A stretch of 64,000 nucleotides of DNA from Pseudomonas viridiflava (GCF_900580865.1 NZ_UTBZ01000052.1:124001-188000); one strand, 5' to 3'; positions 24,055 through 33,514 are shown, numbered from the stretch's first letter. Numbers and translations are program-made. The notes: generated from the letters alone by a model not told the origin.

Positions 24055-25500
24055 GTGACAAATGCAAAACGCTACGACAACTACATCAACGGCGAATGGG
24101 TTGCCGGTGCCGACTACTCGGCCAACATCAACCCGTCGGAACTGAGCGACACCATCGGCGATTACGCCAAGGCTGACCTGACTCAGGTTCACGCCGCCAT
24201 CGACGCCGCCCGCGCCGCGTTCCCGGCCTATTCCACTTCGGGTATTCAGGCCCGTCACGATTCGCTGGATAAAGTCGGAACTGAGATTCTCGCCCGTCGC
24301 GAAGAGCTCGGCACCTTGCTGGCCCGGGAAGAGGGCAAGACCCTGCCTGAAGCCATCGGCGAAGTGACCCGCGCCGGTAACATCTTCAAGTTCTTCGCCG
24401 GCGAATGCCTGCGTCTGTCCGGCGACTACGTGCCGTCGGTGCGTCCGGGCGTTAACGTCGAAGTGACCCGTGAAGCACTGGGCGTGGTCGGTCTGATCAC
24501 TCCGTGGAACTTCCCGATCGCGATTCCTGCATGGAAAATCGCTCCAGCGCTGGCCTACGGCAACTGCGTGGTGTTGAAACCGGCCGATCTGGTGCCGGGC
24601 TGCGCCTGGGCACTGGCGGAAATCATCTCCCGTGCTGGCTTCCCGGCCGGCGTGTTCAACCTGGTGATGGGCAGCGGTCGCGTGGTCGGTGATGCTTTGG
24701 TGCAGAGCCCGAAAGTCGACGGTATCAGCTTCACCGGTTCTGTCGGCGTGGGTCGTCAGATCGCCGTCAACTGCGTGTCACGCCAGGCCAAGGTTCAGCT
24801 GGAAATGGGCGGCAAGAACCCGCAGATCATTCTCGACGACGCCGACCTCAAGCAAGCGGTCGAGCTGTCGGTGCAGAGCGCGTTCTACTCCACCGGTCAG
24901 CGTTGCACCGCCTCCAGCCGTTTGATTGTCACTGCCGGGATTCACGACAAATTCGTTGAAGCCATGGCCGAGCGCATGAAGTCGATCAAGGTCGGCCACG
25001 CACTGAAATCCGGCACCGACATCGGTCCAGTGGTTTCCCAGGCTCAGCTTGAGCAGGACATGAAGTACATCGACATCGGCCAGTCCGAAGGTGCTCGCCT
25101 GGTCAGCGGTGGCGGTCTGGTGACTTGCGACACCGAAGGCTACTTCCTCGCGCCAACGCTGTTTGCCGACAGTGAAGCGTCGATGCGCATCAGCCGTGAA
25201 GAGATCTTCGGCCCGGTGGCCAACATCGTTCGCGTGGCCGATTACGAAGCGGCGCTGGCGATGGCCAACGACACCGAATTCGGCCTGTCGGCGGGTATTG
25301 CAACCACCTCGTTGAAGTACGCCAACCACTTCAAGCGCCATTCGCAAGCCGGGATGGTGATGGTCAATCTGCCGACCGCTGGCGTCGATTACCACGTTCC
25401 GTTCGGTGGCCGTAAAGGTTCATCCTATGGATCACGTGAGCAAGGCCGCTATGCGCAAGAGTTCTACACGGTTGTGAAGACCAGCTACATCGGTTCCTGA
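24055..25500 (+). CDS. 2-ketoglutarate semialdehyde dehydrogenase (ALDH family)
   Basis: Oxidises 2,5-dioxopentanoate, the KdgD product, to 2-oxoglutarate with NAD(P)+, feeding the TCA cycle. Started at the GTG of MTNAKRYDNYING (GAGG nine bases before it) it has 481 residues, normal for the family. Seen: the Rossmann motif TGSVGVGRQIA, general base E250 (QLEMGGKNP), nucleophile C284 (TGQRCTASSRL), and the C-terminal VPFGGRKGSSYGSREQG. The position between kdgD and a GudP-like transporter gene supports this role over other aldehyde dehydrogenases. Confidence 0.88.
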   Translation: MTNAKRYDNYINGEWVAGADYSANINPSELSDTIGDYAKADLTQVHAAIDAARAAFPAYSTSGIQARHDSLDKVGTEILARREELGTLLAREEGKTLPEAIGEVTRAGNIFKFFAGECLRLSGDYVPSVRPGVNVEVTREALGVVGLITPWNFPIAIPAWKIAPALAYGNCVVLKPADLVPGCAWALAEIISRAGFPAGVFNLVMGSGRVVGDALVQSPKVDGISFTGSVGVGRQIAVNCVSRQAKVQLEMGGKNPQIILDDADLKQAVELSVQSAFYSTGQRCTASSRLIVTAGIHDKFVEAMAERMKSIKVGHALKSGTDIGPVVSQAQLEQDMKYIDIGQSEGARLVSGGGLVTCDTEGYFLAPTLFADSEASMRISREEIFGPVANIVRVADYEAALAMANDTEFGLSAGIATTSLKYANHFKRHSQAGMVMVNLPTAGVDYHVPFGGRKGSSYGSREQGRYAQEFYTVVKTSYIGS

Positions 25501-25513
25501 TACACGCAATACC

Positions 25514-25583
25514 CCTGTAGGAGCTGCCGCAGGCTGCGATCTTTTAAGATCAAAAGATCGCAGCCTTCGGCAGCTCCTACAGG
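25514..25583. repeat. REP/BIME inverted pair, GTAGGAGCTGC family
   Basis: CCTGTAGGAGCTGCCGCAGG ... CTTCGGCAGCTCCTACAGGG around a short centre (CTTTTAAGATCAAAAG). It sits inside the glucarate operon between the dehydrogenase and the transporter gene. Confidence 0.85.
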
Positions 25584-25647
25584 GAATAAATGCAAGACCA
25601 AAGAAGATTCACCCGCGCATAAAAATAATCAGTGGGAGTACATCTAC

Positions 25648-27012
25648 ATGCAACCAACTCAAAAGCCGACTCACGTCCGCTATTTGATCCTGCTCATGCT
25701 GTTTCTGGTGACCACGATCAACTACGCCGACCGCGCCACGATCGCCATCGCCGGCTCCAGCCTGCAAAAAGATCTGGGCATCGACGCAGTCACCCTCGGC
25801 TACATCTTCTCCGCATTCGGTTGGGCCTACGTGGCCGGGCAAATTCCCGGTGGCTGGCTGCTCGATCGCTTCGGCTCGAAAAAAGTCTATGCCCTGAGCA
25901 TTTTCACCTGGTCGCTGTTCACCGTGCTGCAAGGCTTTGTCGGTGAGTTCGGCATGTCCACGGCCATCGTTGCGCTGTTCATGCTGCGCTTCCTCGTGGG
26001 CCTGGCTGAAGCGCCATCGTTCCCCGGTAACGCGCGCATCGTGGCGGCGTGGTTCCCGACCGCTGAACGCGGTACCGCTTCGGCGATCTTCAACTCGGCG
26101 CAGTACTTCGCCACCGTGTTGTTTGCACCGCTGATGGGCTGGATCGTGTACTCCTTCGGTTGGGAGCACGTGTTTATCGTCATGGGCATCCTCGGGATCA
26201 TCTTCTCGCTGGTCTGGCTGAAAGTGATCTACAGCCCGCGTGAACACCCGCGTATCAACGAAGCCGAGTTCAAGCACATCGCTGAAAACGGCGGCATGGT
26301 CGACATGGATCAGAAGGGCAAAAAGTCCGACGGTCCGAAGTGGGATTACATCCGTCAGCTGCTGACCAACCGCATGATGCTGGGCGTGTATCTGGGCCAG
26401 TACTGCATCAACGGCATCACCTATTTCTTCCTGACCTGGTTCCCGGTGTACCTGGTGCAAGAGCGTGGCATGACCATTCTCAAGGCTGGTTTCATCGCCT
26501 CGTTGCCGGCAATCTGTGGCTTTATCGGCGGCGTGCTCGGTGGGGTGATTTCCGACTACCTGCTGCGCAAGGGCCACTCGCTGACCTTCGCGCGCAAAGC
26601 GCCGATCATTGCCGGCCTGCTGGTTTCCAGCAGCATCGTTGCCTGCAACTATGTTGAAGTGGAATGGATGGTCGTTGGCTTCATGGCGTTGGCTTTCTTC
26701 GGCAAAGGCGTTGGCGCACTGGGTTGGGCGGTGGTTTCCGACACTTCGCCAAAACAGATCGCCGGTCTGAGCGGTGGCCTGTTCAACACCTTTGGCAACA
26801 TCGCTTCGATTACTACGCCGATTGTGATTGGCTACATCATCAGCTCCACTGGCTCGTTCAAATGGGCGCTGGTGTTCGTCGGTGCCAACGCACTGGTCGC
26901 GGTGTTCAGCTATCTGGTCATCGTTGGCCCGATCAAACGTGTGGTACTCAAAGAGCCGCCAACCAACGGCGGTGTTGAAGCCAGCGGTAAATTGTCCCAA
27001 GCGCATTCCTGA
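25648..27012 (+). CDS. gudP: MFS glucarate/galactarate:H+ symporter, GudP-like
   Basis: Inner-membrane uptake protein of the anion:cation symporter group of MFS, 454 residues with twelve predicted membrane helices. Typical features: [20 protein letters not shown] at the first helix, [20 protein letters not shown] with the motif [14 protein letters not shown], the arginine-bearing helix [19 protein letters not shown], and [20 protein letters not shown] in the C-terminal half. GGGAG precedes the ATG. Placement between the two pathway enzymes indicates D-glucarate and/or galactarate as substrate; related members carry other hexuronates or hexonates, so the exact sugar acid is inferred. Confidence 0.85.
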   Translation: MQPTQKPTHVRYLILLMLFLVTTINYADRATIAIAGSSLQKDLGIDAVTLGYIFSAFGWAYVAGQIPGGWLLDRFGSKKVYALSIFTWSLFTVLQGFVGEFGMSTAIVALFMLRFLVGLAEAPSFPGNARIVAAWFPTAERGTASAIFNSAQYFATVLFAPLMGWIVYSFGWEHVFIVMGILGIIFSLVWLKVIYSPREHPRINEAEFKHIAENGGMVDMDQKGKKSDGPKWDYIRQLLTNRMMLGVYLGQYCINGITYFFLTWFPVYLVQERGMTILKAGFIASLPAICGFIGGVLGGVISDYLLRKGHSLTFARKAPIIAGLLVSSSIVACNYVEVEWMVVGFMALAFFGKGVGALGWAVVSDTSPKQIAGLSGGLFNTFGNIASITTPIVIGYIISSTGSFKWALVFVGANALVAVFSYLVIVGPIKRVVLKEPPTNGGVEASGKLSQAHS

Positions 27013-27023
27013 GGAGCGGCGTC

Positions 27024-28577
27024 ATGCAGTTGATTGAACATTCCGACTCGCCGCGCCACATCCGCCTGCACGAGCGGGACAATGTGGTGGTAGTGGTCAA
27101 CGACCAGGGCGCCCCGGCCGGCACTGAATTTGCCGATGGCCTGGTGACGCTGGAATTTGTGCCGCAGAGCCACAAGGTCACCCTCGAAGACATTCCCGAG
27201 GGCGGCCAGGTGATTCGCTACGGTCAGGTGATTGGCTATGCGTTGCAGCCGATTCGCCGTGGCAGTTGGGTCAAGGAAGATCAACTGCGCATGCCGACCG
27301 CGCCGCCGCTGGACAGCTTGCCGCTGTCCACCGAGGTGCCGGACGCGCAGGCACCGCTGGAAGGCTTCACCTTCGAGGGCTATCGCAACGCTGACGGTAC
27401 CGTCGGCACGCGCAATATTCTCGGCATCACCACCACCGTGCAGTGCGTCACTGGCGTGCTCGATCACGCGGTGAAACGCATCAAGGAAGAGTTGCTGCCG
27501 AAGTATCCGCACGTCGATGACGTGGTGGCGCTGACGCATAGTTACGGCTGCGGCGTGGCGATTACCGCCACTGACGCTTATATCCCGATTCGTACCGTGC
27601 GCAATCTGGCGCGCAACCCGAATCTCGGTGGCGAAGCGTTGGTGATCAGTCTGGGCTGCGAGAAATTGCAGGCCGGGCAGGTGATGCATGAGGACGATGC
27701 TTCTGTGGATCTCAGCGATCCCTGGCTGTATCGCTTGCAGGATTCCAGTCACGGTTTCACCGAGATGATCGAGCAGATCATGGAATTGGCCGAGGTTCGT
27801 CTGAAGAAGCTCGACCAGCGCCGCCGCGAAACCGTGCCGGCGTCCGAGTTGATCCTCGGCATGCAGTGTGGCGGCAGCGATGCGTTTTCCGGAATCACCG
27901 CCAATCCGGCGCTGGGCTATGCCTCGGACTTGCTGTTGCGTGCAGGGGCGACGGTGATGTTTTCCGAAGTCACCGAAGTGCGCGATGCGATTTACCTGCT
28001 GACTTCACGCGCCGAAAGCAAAACCGTTGCCGAAGAACTGGTGCGGGAAATGGACTGGTACGACCGTTACCTGGCCAAGGGTGAGGCAGATCGCAGCGCC
28101 AACACCACGCCGGGCAACAAGAAGGGCGGGCTGTCGAACATTGTCGAGAAGTCGCTCGGTTCGATCGTCAAATCCGGCAGCAGCGCGATCAATGGCGTGC
28201 TCGGCCCGGGCGAGCGTTTCAAGCAGAAGGGGCTGATTTTCTGTGCGACGCCGGCGAGTGATTTTGTCTGCGGGACGTTGCAGTTGGCTGCGGGGATGAA
28301 CCTGCACGTGTTCACTACCGGGCGTGGCACGCCTTACGGTTTGGCGATGGCGCCGGTGGTGAAGGTCTCGACGCGTACGGAGTTGGCGCAGCGCTGGCCG
28401 GATCTGATCGATATCGACGCCGGGCGAATTGCTACCGGGCGCGCGACGATCGAGGAATTGGGTTGGGAGTTGTTTCACTACTATCTGGATGTGGCGAGCG
28501 GCAAACAGCAGACGTGGGCGGAGAAGCACAAGCTGCATAACGACATTACGTTGTTCAATCCGGCGCCGATTACTTGA
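27024..28577 (+). CDS. garD: galactarate dehydratase
   Basis: Dehydrates galactarate (mucate) to 5-dehydro-4-deoxy-D-glucarate, the substrate of KdgD. The 517-residue protein belongs to the UxaA/GarD family: an N-terminal SAF-like domain (about residues 1-95), a linker, then the altronate-dehydratase-type core with [40 protein letters not shown] and a C-terminal [18 protein letters not shown]. The cysteines in these motifs fit an iron-dependent dehydratase. It begins eleven bases after the transporter stop with GAGGAG as ribosome-binding site. No glucarate dehydratase (gudD) gene is seen in the window, so D-glucarate use would need one elsewhere. Confidence 0.92.
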   Translation: MQLIEHSDSPRHIRLHERDNVVVVVNDQGAPAGTEFADGLVTLEFVPQSHKVTLEDIPEGGQVIRYGQVIGYALQPIRRGSWVKEDQLRMPTAPPLDSLPLSTEVPDAQAPLEGFTFEGYRNADGTVGTRNILGITTTVQCVTGVLDHAVKRIKEELLPKYPHVDDVVALTHSYGCGVAITATDAYIPIRTVRNLARNPNLGGEALVISLGCEKLQAGQVMHEDDASVDLSDPWLYRLQDSSHGFTEMIEQIMELAEVRLKKLDQRRRETVPASELILGMQCGGSDAFSGITANPALGYASDLLLRAGATVMFSEVTEVRDAIYLLTSRAESKTVAEELVREMDWYDRYLAKGEADRSANTTPGNKKGGLSNIVEKSLGSIVKSGSSAINGVLGPGERFKQKGLIFCATPASDFVCGTLQLAAGMNLHVFTTGRGTPYGLAMAPVVKVSTRTELAQRWPDLIDIDAGRIATGRATIEELGWELFHYYLDVASGKQQTWAEKHKLHNDITLFNPAPIT

Positions 28578-28601
28578 TGGATTGGGGGGGGAGGTCAAAA
28601 G

Positions 28602-28945
28602 CTGCCCTCACCCCAGCCCTCTCCCGGAGGGAGAGGGGGCCGACCGAGGTGTCTTGCGCAATACATCGACCTGAAATACCGAGTTGATTATGGACTCGAC
28701 AAGCAGTTCTGGATTCAGCGAAGTCATTTCAGGTCGATGGATTTCTGCAATATCCCCCGATCGGTCCCTTCTCCCTCGGGGAGAGGGTTAGGGTGAGGGG
28801 CTGATCGAGTTGTCTGGCGCTATACATCGACTTGAAATACCGAGTTGATTATGGATTCAACGAAGTCATTTCAGGTCGATGGATTTCTGCAATTTCCCCC
28901 GATCGGTCCCCTCTCCCTCCGGGAGAGGGCTAGGGTGAGGGGCTT
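28602..28945. repeat. composite intergenic repeat: CCCTCACCC hairpins with nested 14-bp inverted repeats
   Basis: Three hairpins of the CCCTCTCCC...GGGAGAGGG type (near 28617, 28770 and 28910) alternate with two copies of a second unit. Each second unit has arms CATCGACCTGAAAT and ATTTCAGGTCGATG (28664-28677 with 28726-28739; 28825-28838 with 28868-28881) and starts its loop with ACCGAGTTGATTATGGA. The second copy has one change in the left arm (CGACTTG), which still pairs as U-G in RNA, and a shorter loop. This fills the gap between garD and the AEC gene; no gene is seen in it. Confidence 0.75.
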
Positions 28946-28992
28946 TTGCTTTATCATTGGCCACTAACGACGCTCACCCAAGGCTCCCCGGC

Positions 28993-29934
28993 ATGCTGGC
29001 AATTTTCCTCGAAACCCTGAACATCACCGCGCCGGTGTTTGCCATGCTGTTTCTCGGTGTGCTGCTCAAGCGCATCGACTGGATCAACGACAACTTCATC
29101 CACACGGCCTCGTCGCTGGTGTTCAACGTCACCATGCCGGCGCTGCTGTTCCTCGGCATTCTGCATGCCGACCTGCACGCCGCACTGCAACCGTCCCTGC
29201 TGATCTACTTTTCCCTCGCCACGCTGGTGAGTTTTGCCGTGGCCTGGGGCTGGGCGATTTTCAAATGCCCGCGCGAAGATCGCGGCATCTATACCCAAGG
29301 CGCATTTCGCGGTAACAACGGTGTGATTGGTCTGGCACTGGCCGCGAGCATGTACGGCGATTACGGGATTTCCCTCGGGGCGATTCTTGCGGCGCTGGTG
29401 ATCCTGTTCTACAACACGCTGTCGACCATCGTGCTGGCGGTTTACAGCCCGGTGATCAAGTCCGATCCGTGGAGCATCTGCAAAAGTGTATTCAGCAATC
29501 CGCTGATCATCAGCGTGATTGCGGCGGCGCCGTTTGCTTATTTCAAGATCGGTTTGCCGGGATGGCTGGAGACGTCAGGTCAGTATCTGGCGCAGACCAC
29601 CTTGCCGCTGGCGTTGATCTGCATTGGCGGCACGCTATCACTGGCGGCGCTACGCAAAAGCGGCAGCATGGCACTGAGTTCCAGCCTGGTGAAGATGATC
29701 GGTTTGCCGGTGCTGGCGACGCTGGGGGCGTGGTTGTGGGGCTTTCGTGGGGCGGAGTTGGGGATTCTGTTTCTGTATTTCGGCAGCCCGACGGCAGCGG
29801 CGAGTTTCGTCATGGCCCGGGCAGCGCAGGGCAATCATGAGCTGGCGGCGGCGATTATCGTGATGACCACGTTGATGGCGGCGATTACCACCAATGTCGG
29901 GATCTTTGTTTTGCAGTGGGGTGGGTGGATCTGA
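28993..29934 (+). CDS. AEC-family transporter (auxin efflux carrier type)
   Basis: A 313-residue inner-membrane protein of the AEC/BART fold, usually exporting or exchanging small organic acids or amino acids. Ten or so membrane helices are visible, with family patches FNVTMPALLFLGIL in the first half, FRGNNGVIGLALAA at the unwound central region, and LYFGSPTAAASFVMA near the end. The ATG chosen starts MLAIFLETLNITAPVF; an in-frame TTG twelve codons upstream falls in the repeat region. The substrate is not readable from sequence. It is single, with repeats before it and a REP pair after it. Confidence 0.85.
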   Translation: MLAIFLETLNITAPVFAMLFLGVLLKRIDWINDNFIHTASSLVFNVTMPALLFLGILHADLHAALQPSLLIYFSLATLVSFAVAWGWAIFKCPREDRGIYTQGAFRGNNGVIGLALAASMYGDYGISLGAILAALVILFYNTLSTIVLAVYSPVIKSDPWSICKSVFSNPLIISVIAAAPFAYFKIGLPGWLETSGQYLAQTTLPLALICIGGTLSLAALRKSGSMALSSSLVKMIGLPVLATLGAWLWGFRGAELGILFLYFGSPTAAASFVMARAAQGNHELAAAIIVMTTLMAAITTNVGIFVLQWGGWI

Positions 29935-29964
29935 CAGTGAGATATGTGGTGAATGGACCGGCTT

Positions 29965-30032
29965 CATCGCGAGCAGGCTCACTCCTACAGGGGGAACGCA
30001 TTCTAAATGTAGGAGTGAGCCTGCTCGCGATA
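29965..30032. repeat. REP/BIME inverted pair, GTGGGAGCGAGC family (variant)
   Basis: ATCGCGAGCAGGCTCACTCC and its inverted partner GGAGTGAGCCTGCTCGCGAT. Both arms carry the same change (CACTCC instead of CGCTCC), so the hairpin is preserved by a paired substitution. It lies between the convergent AEC and PcaC-like genes. Confidence 0.85.
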
Positions 30033-30052
30033 GCTATTTAACAGACGCCAAA

Positions 30053-30433
30053 TTACTCAGGCTTTTGGTAGGTATCGATCACTTCCTGCGCCGCACGAAA
30101 CGCATCAATCGCCGCCGGTACACCGGCATACACCGCGCAATGCAGCAACGCCTCACGAATCTCGTCCACCGTGCAGCCATTGTTCAGCGCACCGCGCACA
30201 TGGCCTTTCAGCTCTTGCGGGCACTTCAGTGCCGTCAGCGCAGCAAGGGTAATCAAACTGCGGGTTTTCAACGGCAGACCTTCACGATTCCACACGCCAC
30301 CCCAGGCATGTTCATTGACGAAATCCTGCAAGGGTTGAGTGAACTCGGTGGCATTGCCCAAGGCGCGATCAACAAACGCATCGCCCATTACCTGGCGGCG
30401 GACTTCAACCCCGGACTGCTTCGATTCGGTCAT
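30053..30433 (-). CDS. carboxymuconolactone decarboxylase family protein (PcaC-like)
   Basis: A 126-residue single-domain member of the CMD/AhpD fold. It matches the layout of 4-carboxymuconolactone decarboxylase: GVEVRRQVMGDAFVDRAL at the start, HAWGGVWNREGLPLKTRSLI, then ELKGHVRGALNNGCTVDEIR and CAVYAGVPAAIDAF. It lacks the CxxC of AhpD-type peroxidases, so a decarboxylase-like or lactone-processing role is more likely. No other beta-ketoadipate genes are near, so assignment as the pathway PcaC is unsafe. Its ATG overlaps the stop of the antiporter gene by four bases (ATGA), so the two are co-translated, which is an odd pairing. Confidence 0.8.
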   Translation of the reverse strand: MTESKQSGVEVRRQVMGDAFVDRALGNATEFTQPLQDFVNEHAWGGVWNREGLPLKTRSLITLAALTALKCPQELKGHVRGALNNGCTVDEIREALLHCAVYAGVPAAIDAFRAAQEVIDTYQKPE

Positions 30434-31491
30434 GGCATATCCCTCTTGTGGTGTTGGCGGCGCCAGGCGCGGATCGACGTGAACAGCAGAAACGTCAACA
30501 GCGTCGGCAGGACATAAAACAGCATCAGCCGCTCAAGCTTGCCGGCCAGCGGCATGCCGGTGGTGAACGACACCACGTGCAGCCCGTACGCCAAATACAA
30601 ACCGAGCAACAGCAAACCTTCGGCGCGCGTCACGCGATAGCCGGAGTAGAACACCGGCAGACACAGTGCGGCGACGCCGAGCATCACCGGCAGATCGAAA
30701 TCCAGTGCATTAGGTGATACTGACAGCGGCGTTGGCGCGATCAACGCCGTCAGGCCCAGCACCCCGAGCAGATTGAACAGATTGGCGCCGATCACGTTGC
30801 CGACGGCAATATCCCGTTGCCCGCGTAGTGCGGCGATCAACGAAGTGGCCAGTTCCGGTAGAGAGGTGCCGACAGCGACGACGGTCAGGCCAATGACGCG
30901 CTCGGAAAAACCAAGATCAGTTGCCACCACCACGGCAGCCCCGAGCAAAAGGTGCCCGGCAAATACCAGCATCGCCAAACCGACGATGATCATCAGCGAA
31001 CTGCCGATCCATGACGCTTGGCTTGTTTCAACGCGCTCGGTGTGCGGTCGCGTCGAGTGCCGTGACTGGCGCAACAATAAGCCGAGATACAGCGCCAATG
31101 CGGCCAACAACAGGATGCCGTCGAAACGCCCGATCTCTTCGTTCCAGGCCAATACGAACACCAGCAGGCTGGCGCCGATCATCAGCGGAATATCGAGTCG
31201 CACCAGTTGCCGCGAAACGCGCAGAGGAATGATCAGTGCGGAAAGGCCGAGGGTGACGAGGATATTGAAGATGCTGCTGCCGACCACGCTGCCGACCGCG
31301 ATGTCGGGGTTGTGCGCCAATGCGGCTTGCAGGCTGACGGCCATTTGCGGCGCACTGCTGCCGAGGGCGACGATGGTCAGGCCGATGATCAGCGGCCGCA
31401 CATGCAGGCGCGCTGCCAGACGCACCGCCGCACGCACCATCAGTTCGGCGCCGAAGATCAGCAGGCACAGACCGGCGAGCAGTTCGATCAC
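30430..31491 (-). CDS. CaCA-family sodium/calcium (cation) antiporter
   Basis: An inner-membrane cation exchanger with about ten helices in two inverted halves, 353 residues with the GTG start of MIELLAGLCLLIFG. The second signature repeat is canonical (GLTVVAVGTSLPELATSL, with GNVIGANLFNLLGVLG), while the first reads GLTIVALGSSAPQMAVSL: glutamine stands where the ion-binding glutamate of GTSAPE is expected (Q49). The frame remains open upstream to near the rlpA-like stop, so a rarer start there cannot be excluded; the GTG has no strong ribosome-binding site. It ends inside the start of the PcaC-like gene. Confidence 0.85.
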   Translation of the reverse strand: MIELLAGLCLLIFGAELMVRAAVRLAARLHVRPLIIGLTIVALGSSAPQMAVSLQAALAHNPDIAVGSVVGSSIFNILVTLGLSALIIPLRVSRQLVRLDIPLMIGASLLVFVLAWNEEIGRFDGILLLAALALYLGLLLRQSRHSTRPHTERVETSQASWIGSSLMIIVGLAMLVFAGHLLLGAAVVVATDLGFSERVIGLTVVAVGTSLPELATSLIAALRGQRDIAVGNVIGANLFNLLGVLGLTALIAPTPLSVSPNALDFDLPVMLGVAALCLPVFYSGYRVTRAEGLLLLGLYLAYGLHVVSFTTGMPLAGKLERLMLFYVLPTLLTFLLFTSIRAWRRQHHKRDMP

Positions 31492-31537
31492 GCTGATCAG
31501 GGGTAAGTCGGCTAATCCGAAAATGGTCAGCGCTCCA

Positions 31538-31909
31538 TCAATCGAGGGCCTGCACGCGAACCCGTGCGGTGCCGCTGCGCAGCATGCCGAGCTGTTCGGC
31601 GGCCTCGCGGGATACGTCGATCAGACGCCCACGGGTGTGCGGGCCGCGGTCGTTGATACGGACCACAACGGATTCATCGTTTTTCAGGTTGGTGACCTTC
31701 ACCCGTGTGCCGAAGGGTAACTGGCGATGGGCGGCGGTCAGGGAATTCTGGTTGAACGGCTCGCCACTGGCGGTGCGTTTACCGTGGTGCTTTGCACCGT
31801 AATAGGAAGCGACACCGGTCTGGTCGTAACCGTGCGGGTCGATGGTGTCGGTGCTGGCGCAACCGGCCAAGAGAGAGAGCAGGGCGCAGGCGCCGAGCAG
31901 ACGTTTCAT
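31538..31909 (-). CDS. RlpA-like double-psi beta-barrel lipoprotein
   Basis: A 123-residue lipoprotein: signal MKRLLGACALLSLLAGC with the lipobox LLAG before C17, then a double-psi beta-barrel of the RlpA type (TGVASYYGAKHHGKRTASGE, LPFGTRVKVTNL, VVVRINDRGPHTRGRLIDVS). The conserved GxASYY and NDRGP motifs of septal-ring lytic transglycosylases are present, but the C-terminal SPOR domain that targets classical RlpA to denuded septal glycan is absent, so it may cut peptidoglycan at another site or act elsewhere. The chosen ATG follows GGGAGCTTTCGA; the frame upstream runs through a REP element. Confidence 0.85.
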   Translation of the reverse strand: MKRLLGACALLSLLAGCASTDTIDPHGYDQTGVASYYGAKHHGKRTASGEPFNQNSLTAAHRQLPFGTRVKVTNLKNDESVVVRINDRGPHTRGRLIDVSREAAEQLGMLRSGTARVRVQALD

Positions 31910-31930
31910 TCGAAAGCTCCCAAATAACAA

Positions 31931-32021
31931 TGTGGGAGCGAGCTTGCTCGCGAAGAGGCCGTCACATTCAGTACTCATGTTGAATGTCATGACGCCTTCG
32001 CGAGCAAGCTCGCTCCCACAG
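31931..32021. repeat. REP/BIME inverted pair, GTGGGAGCGAGC family
   Basis: TGTGGGAGCGAGCTTGCTCG and its inverted copy CGAGCAAGCTCGCTCCCACA, separated by about 45 bases that include TCACATTCAGTACTCATGTTG. It lies between gatB and the RlpA-like gene. Confidence 0.85.
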
Positions 32022-32058
32022 GGAATAGAGCCAGGCTTTGGATCTGGCTCCATTGTGG

Positions 32059-33504
32059 TCAGCCTTCGAGCTTGCTTTTCAGCAGTTCGTTCACTTGCTG
32101 CGGGTTGGCTTTGCCTTTCGACGCTTTCATCGCCTGACCGACGAAGAAGCCGAACATCTTGCCGCGTTTGGCTTCATCCGCTGCACGATATTGTTCAACC
32201 TGCTCGGCGTTGGCCGCGAGCATTTCGTCCAGCACTGCCGAGATCGCACCGCTGTCGGTAACCTGCTTCAGGCCACGTTTTTCGATGATCTCGTCCGCGC
32301 TGCCTTCACCGTTGGCCATCGCTTCGAACACCACTTTGGCGATCTTGCCGGAGATGGTGTTGTCCTTGATGCGCTGCAGCATGCCGCCCAACAGTTCAGC
32401 CGAAACCGGCGACTCGTCGATGTCCAGGCCTTGCTTGTTGAGCAGGCTGCCCAACTCGACCATCACCCAGTTCGCCGCCAGTTTGGCATCGCCGCCGATG
32501 GCCGCAACCTTCTCGAAGTAGTCCGCTTGCTCACGGCTGGTGGCCAGCACGTTGGCGTCGTACGCCGACAGACCGAACTGGCTCTGGAAGCGTTCGCGTT
32601 TCTGCGGTGGCAGTTCCGGCAGAGTGGCGCGCACCTCGCCGAGGAACGACTCTTCGATGACCACCGGCAGCAGGTCCGGATCGGGGAAGTAACGGTAGTC
32701 GTTGGCTTCTTCTTTCGAACGCATCGGACGGGTTTCGTCCTTGTTCGGATCGTACAGACGGGTCTGCTGGATCACTTTGCCGCCGTCTTCGATCAGCTCG
32801 ATCTGACGCTGGATCTCGGAGTTGATCGCCTTCTCGATGAAACGGAACGAGTTGACGTTCTTGATCTCGCAGCGAGTGCCGAACTCAACCTGGCCTTTCG
32901 GACGGATTGACACGTTGCAGTCGCAACGCAGCGAACCTTCGGCCATGTTGCCGTCGCAAATACCGAGGTAACGCACCAACGCGTGGATCGCCTTGACGTA
33001 AGCCACGGCTTCCTTGGCGCTGCGCATGTCCGGCTCGGAAACGATTTCCAGCAGCGGCGTGCCGGCACGGTTCAGGTCGATGCCGGTGGCACCGTTGAAT
33101 TCTTCGTGCAGGCTCTTGCCGGCGTCTTCTTCCAGGTGCGCGCGGGTGATGCCGACACGTTTGACGGTGCCGTCTTCCAGGGCGATGTCCAGGTGGCCCT
33201 TGCCAACGATCGGCAATTCCATCTGGCTGATCTGGTAGCCCTTCGGCAGGTCCGGATAGAAGTAGTTCTTACGGGCGAACACGTTGTGCTGACCGATCTC
33301 GGCGTCAATCGCCAAGCCGAACATCACCGCCATGCGCACCGCTTCCTGGTTCAGCACCGGCAGAACGCCGGGCATGCCCAGGTCGATCAGGCTGGCCTGG
33401 GTGTTCGGCTCGGAACCGAATGTGGTGGAACTACCGGAAAAGATTTTCGACCGGGTAGTGAGCTGAGTGTGAATCTCCAGCCCGATCACGACTTCCCATT
33501 GCAT
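32059..33504 (-). CDS. gatB: Asp-tRNA(Asn)/Glu-tRNA(Gln) amidotransferase subunit B
   Basis: Binds and phosphorylates mischarged Asp-tRNA(Asn) and/or Glu-tRNA(Gln) within the GatCAB complex. The 481-residue protein starts [20 protein letters not shown] after GAGGAGACACAC; the family start is exactly this. Seen: CNPxxx-type [11 protein letters not shown], the [11 protein letters not shown] segment of the cradle domain with zinc-type cysteines, and a C-terminal YqeY-like tail ending [11 protein letters not shown] that contacts the tRNA elbow. It follows gatA by ten bases. Confidence 0.96.
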   Translation of the reverse strand: MQWEVVIGLEIHTQLTTRSKIFSGSSTTFGSEPNTQASLIDLGMPGVLPVLNQEAVRMAVMFGLAIDAEIGQHNVFARKNYFYPDLPKGYQISQMELPIVGKGHLDIALEDGTVKRVGITRAHLEEDAGKSLHEEFNGATGIDLNRAGTPLLEIVSEPDMRSAKEAVAYVKAIHALVRYLGICDGNMAEGSLRCDCNVSIRPKGQVEFGTRCEIKNVNSFRFIEKAINSEIQRQIELIEDGGKVIQQTRLYDPNKDETRPMRSKEEANDYRYFPDPDLLPVVIEESFLGEVRATLPELPPQKRERFQSQFGLSAYDANVLATSREQADYFEKVAAIGGDAKLAANWVMVELGSLLNKQGLDIDESPVSAELLGGMLQRIKDNTISGKIAKVVFEAMANGEGSADEIIEKRGLKQVTDSGAISAVLDEMLAANAEQVEQYRAADEAKRGKMFGFFVGQAMKASKGKANPQQVNELLKSKLEG

Positions 33505-33514
33505 GTGTGTCTCC

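Noticed and set aside
25609..27006. Minus-strand frame of 465 codons opposite gudP
   Set aside because: It is an antisense shadow rich in H, D, Q and R; the plus-strand protein is a clear MFS transporter with a ribosome-binding site.
28602..28945. Possible CRISPR or insertion-sequence remnant after garD
   Set aside because: Only two or three units, all made of repeated inverted elements, no transposase frame and no target-site duplication visible.
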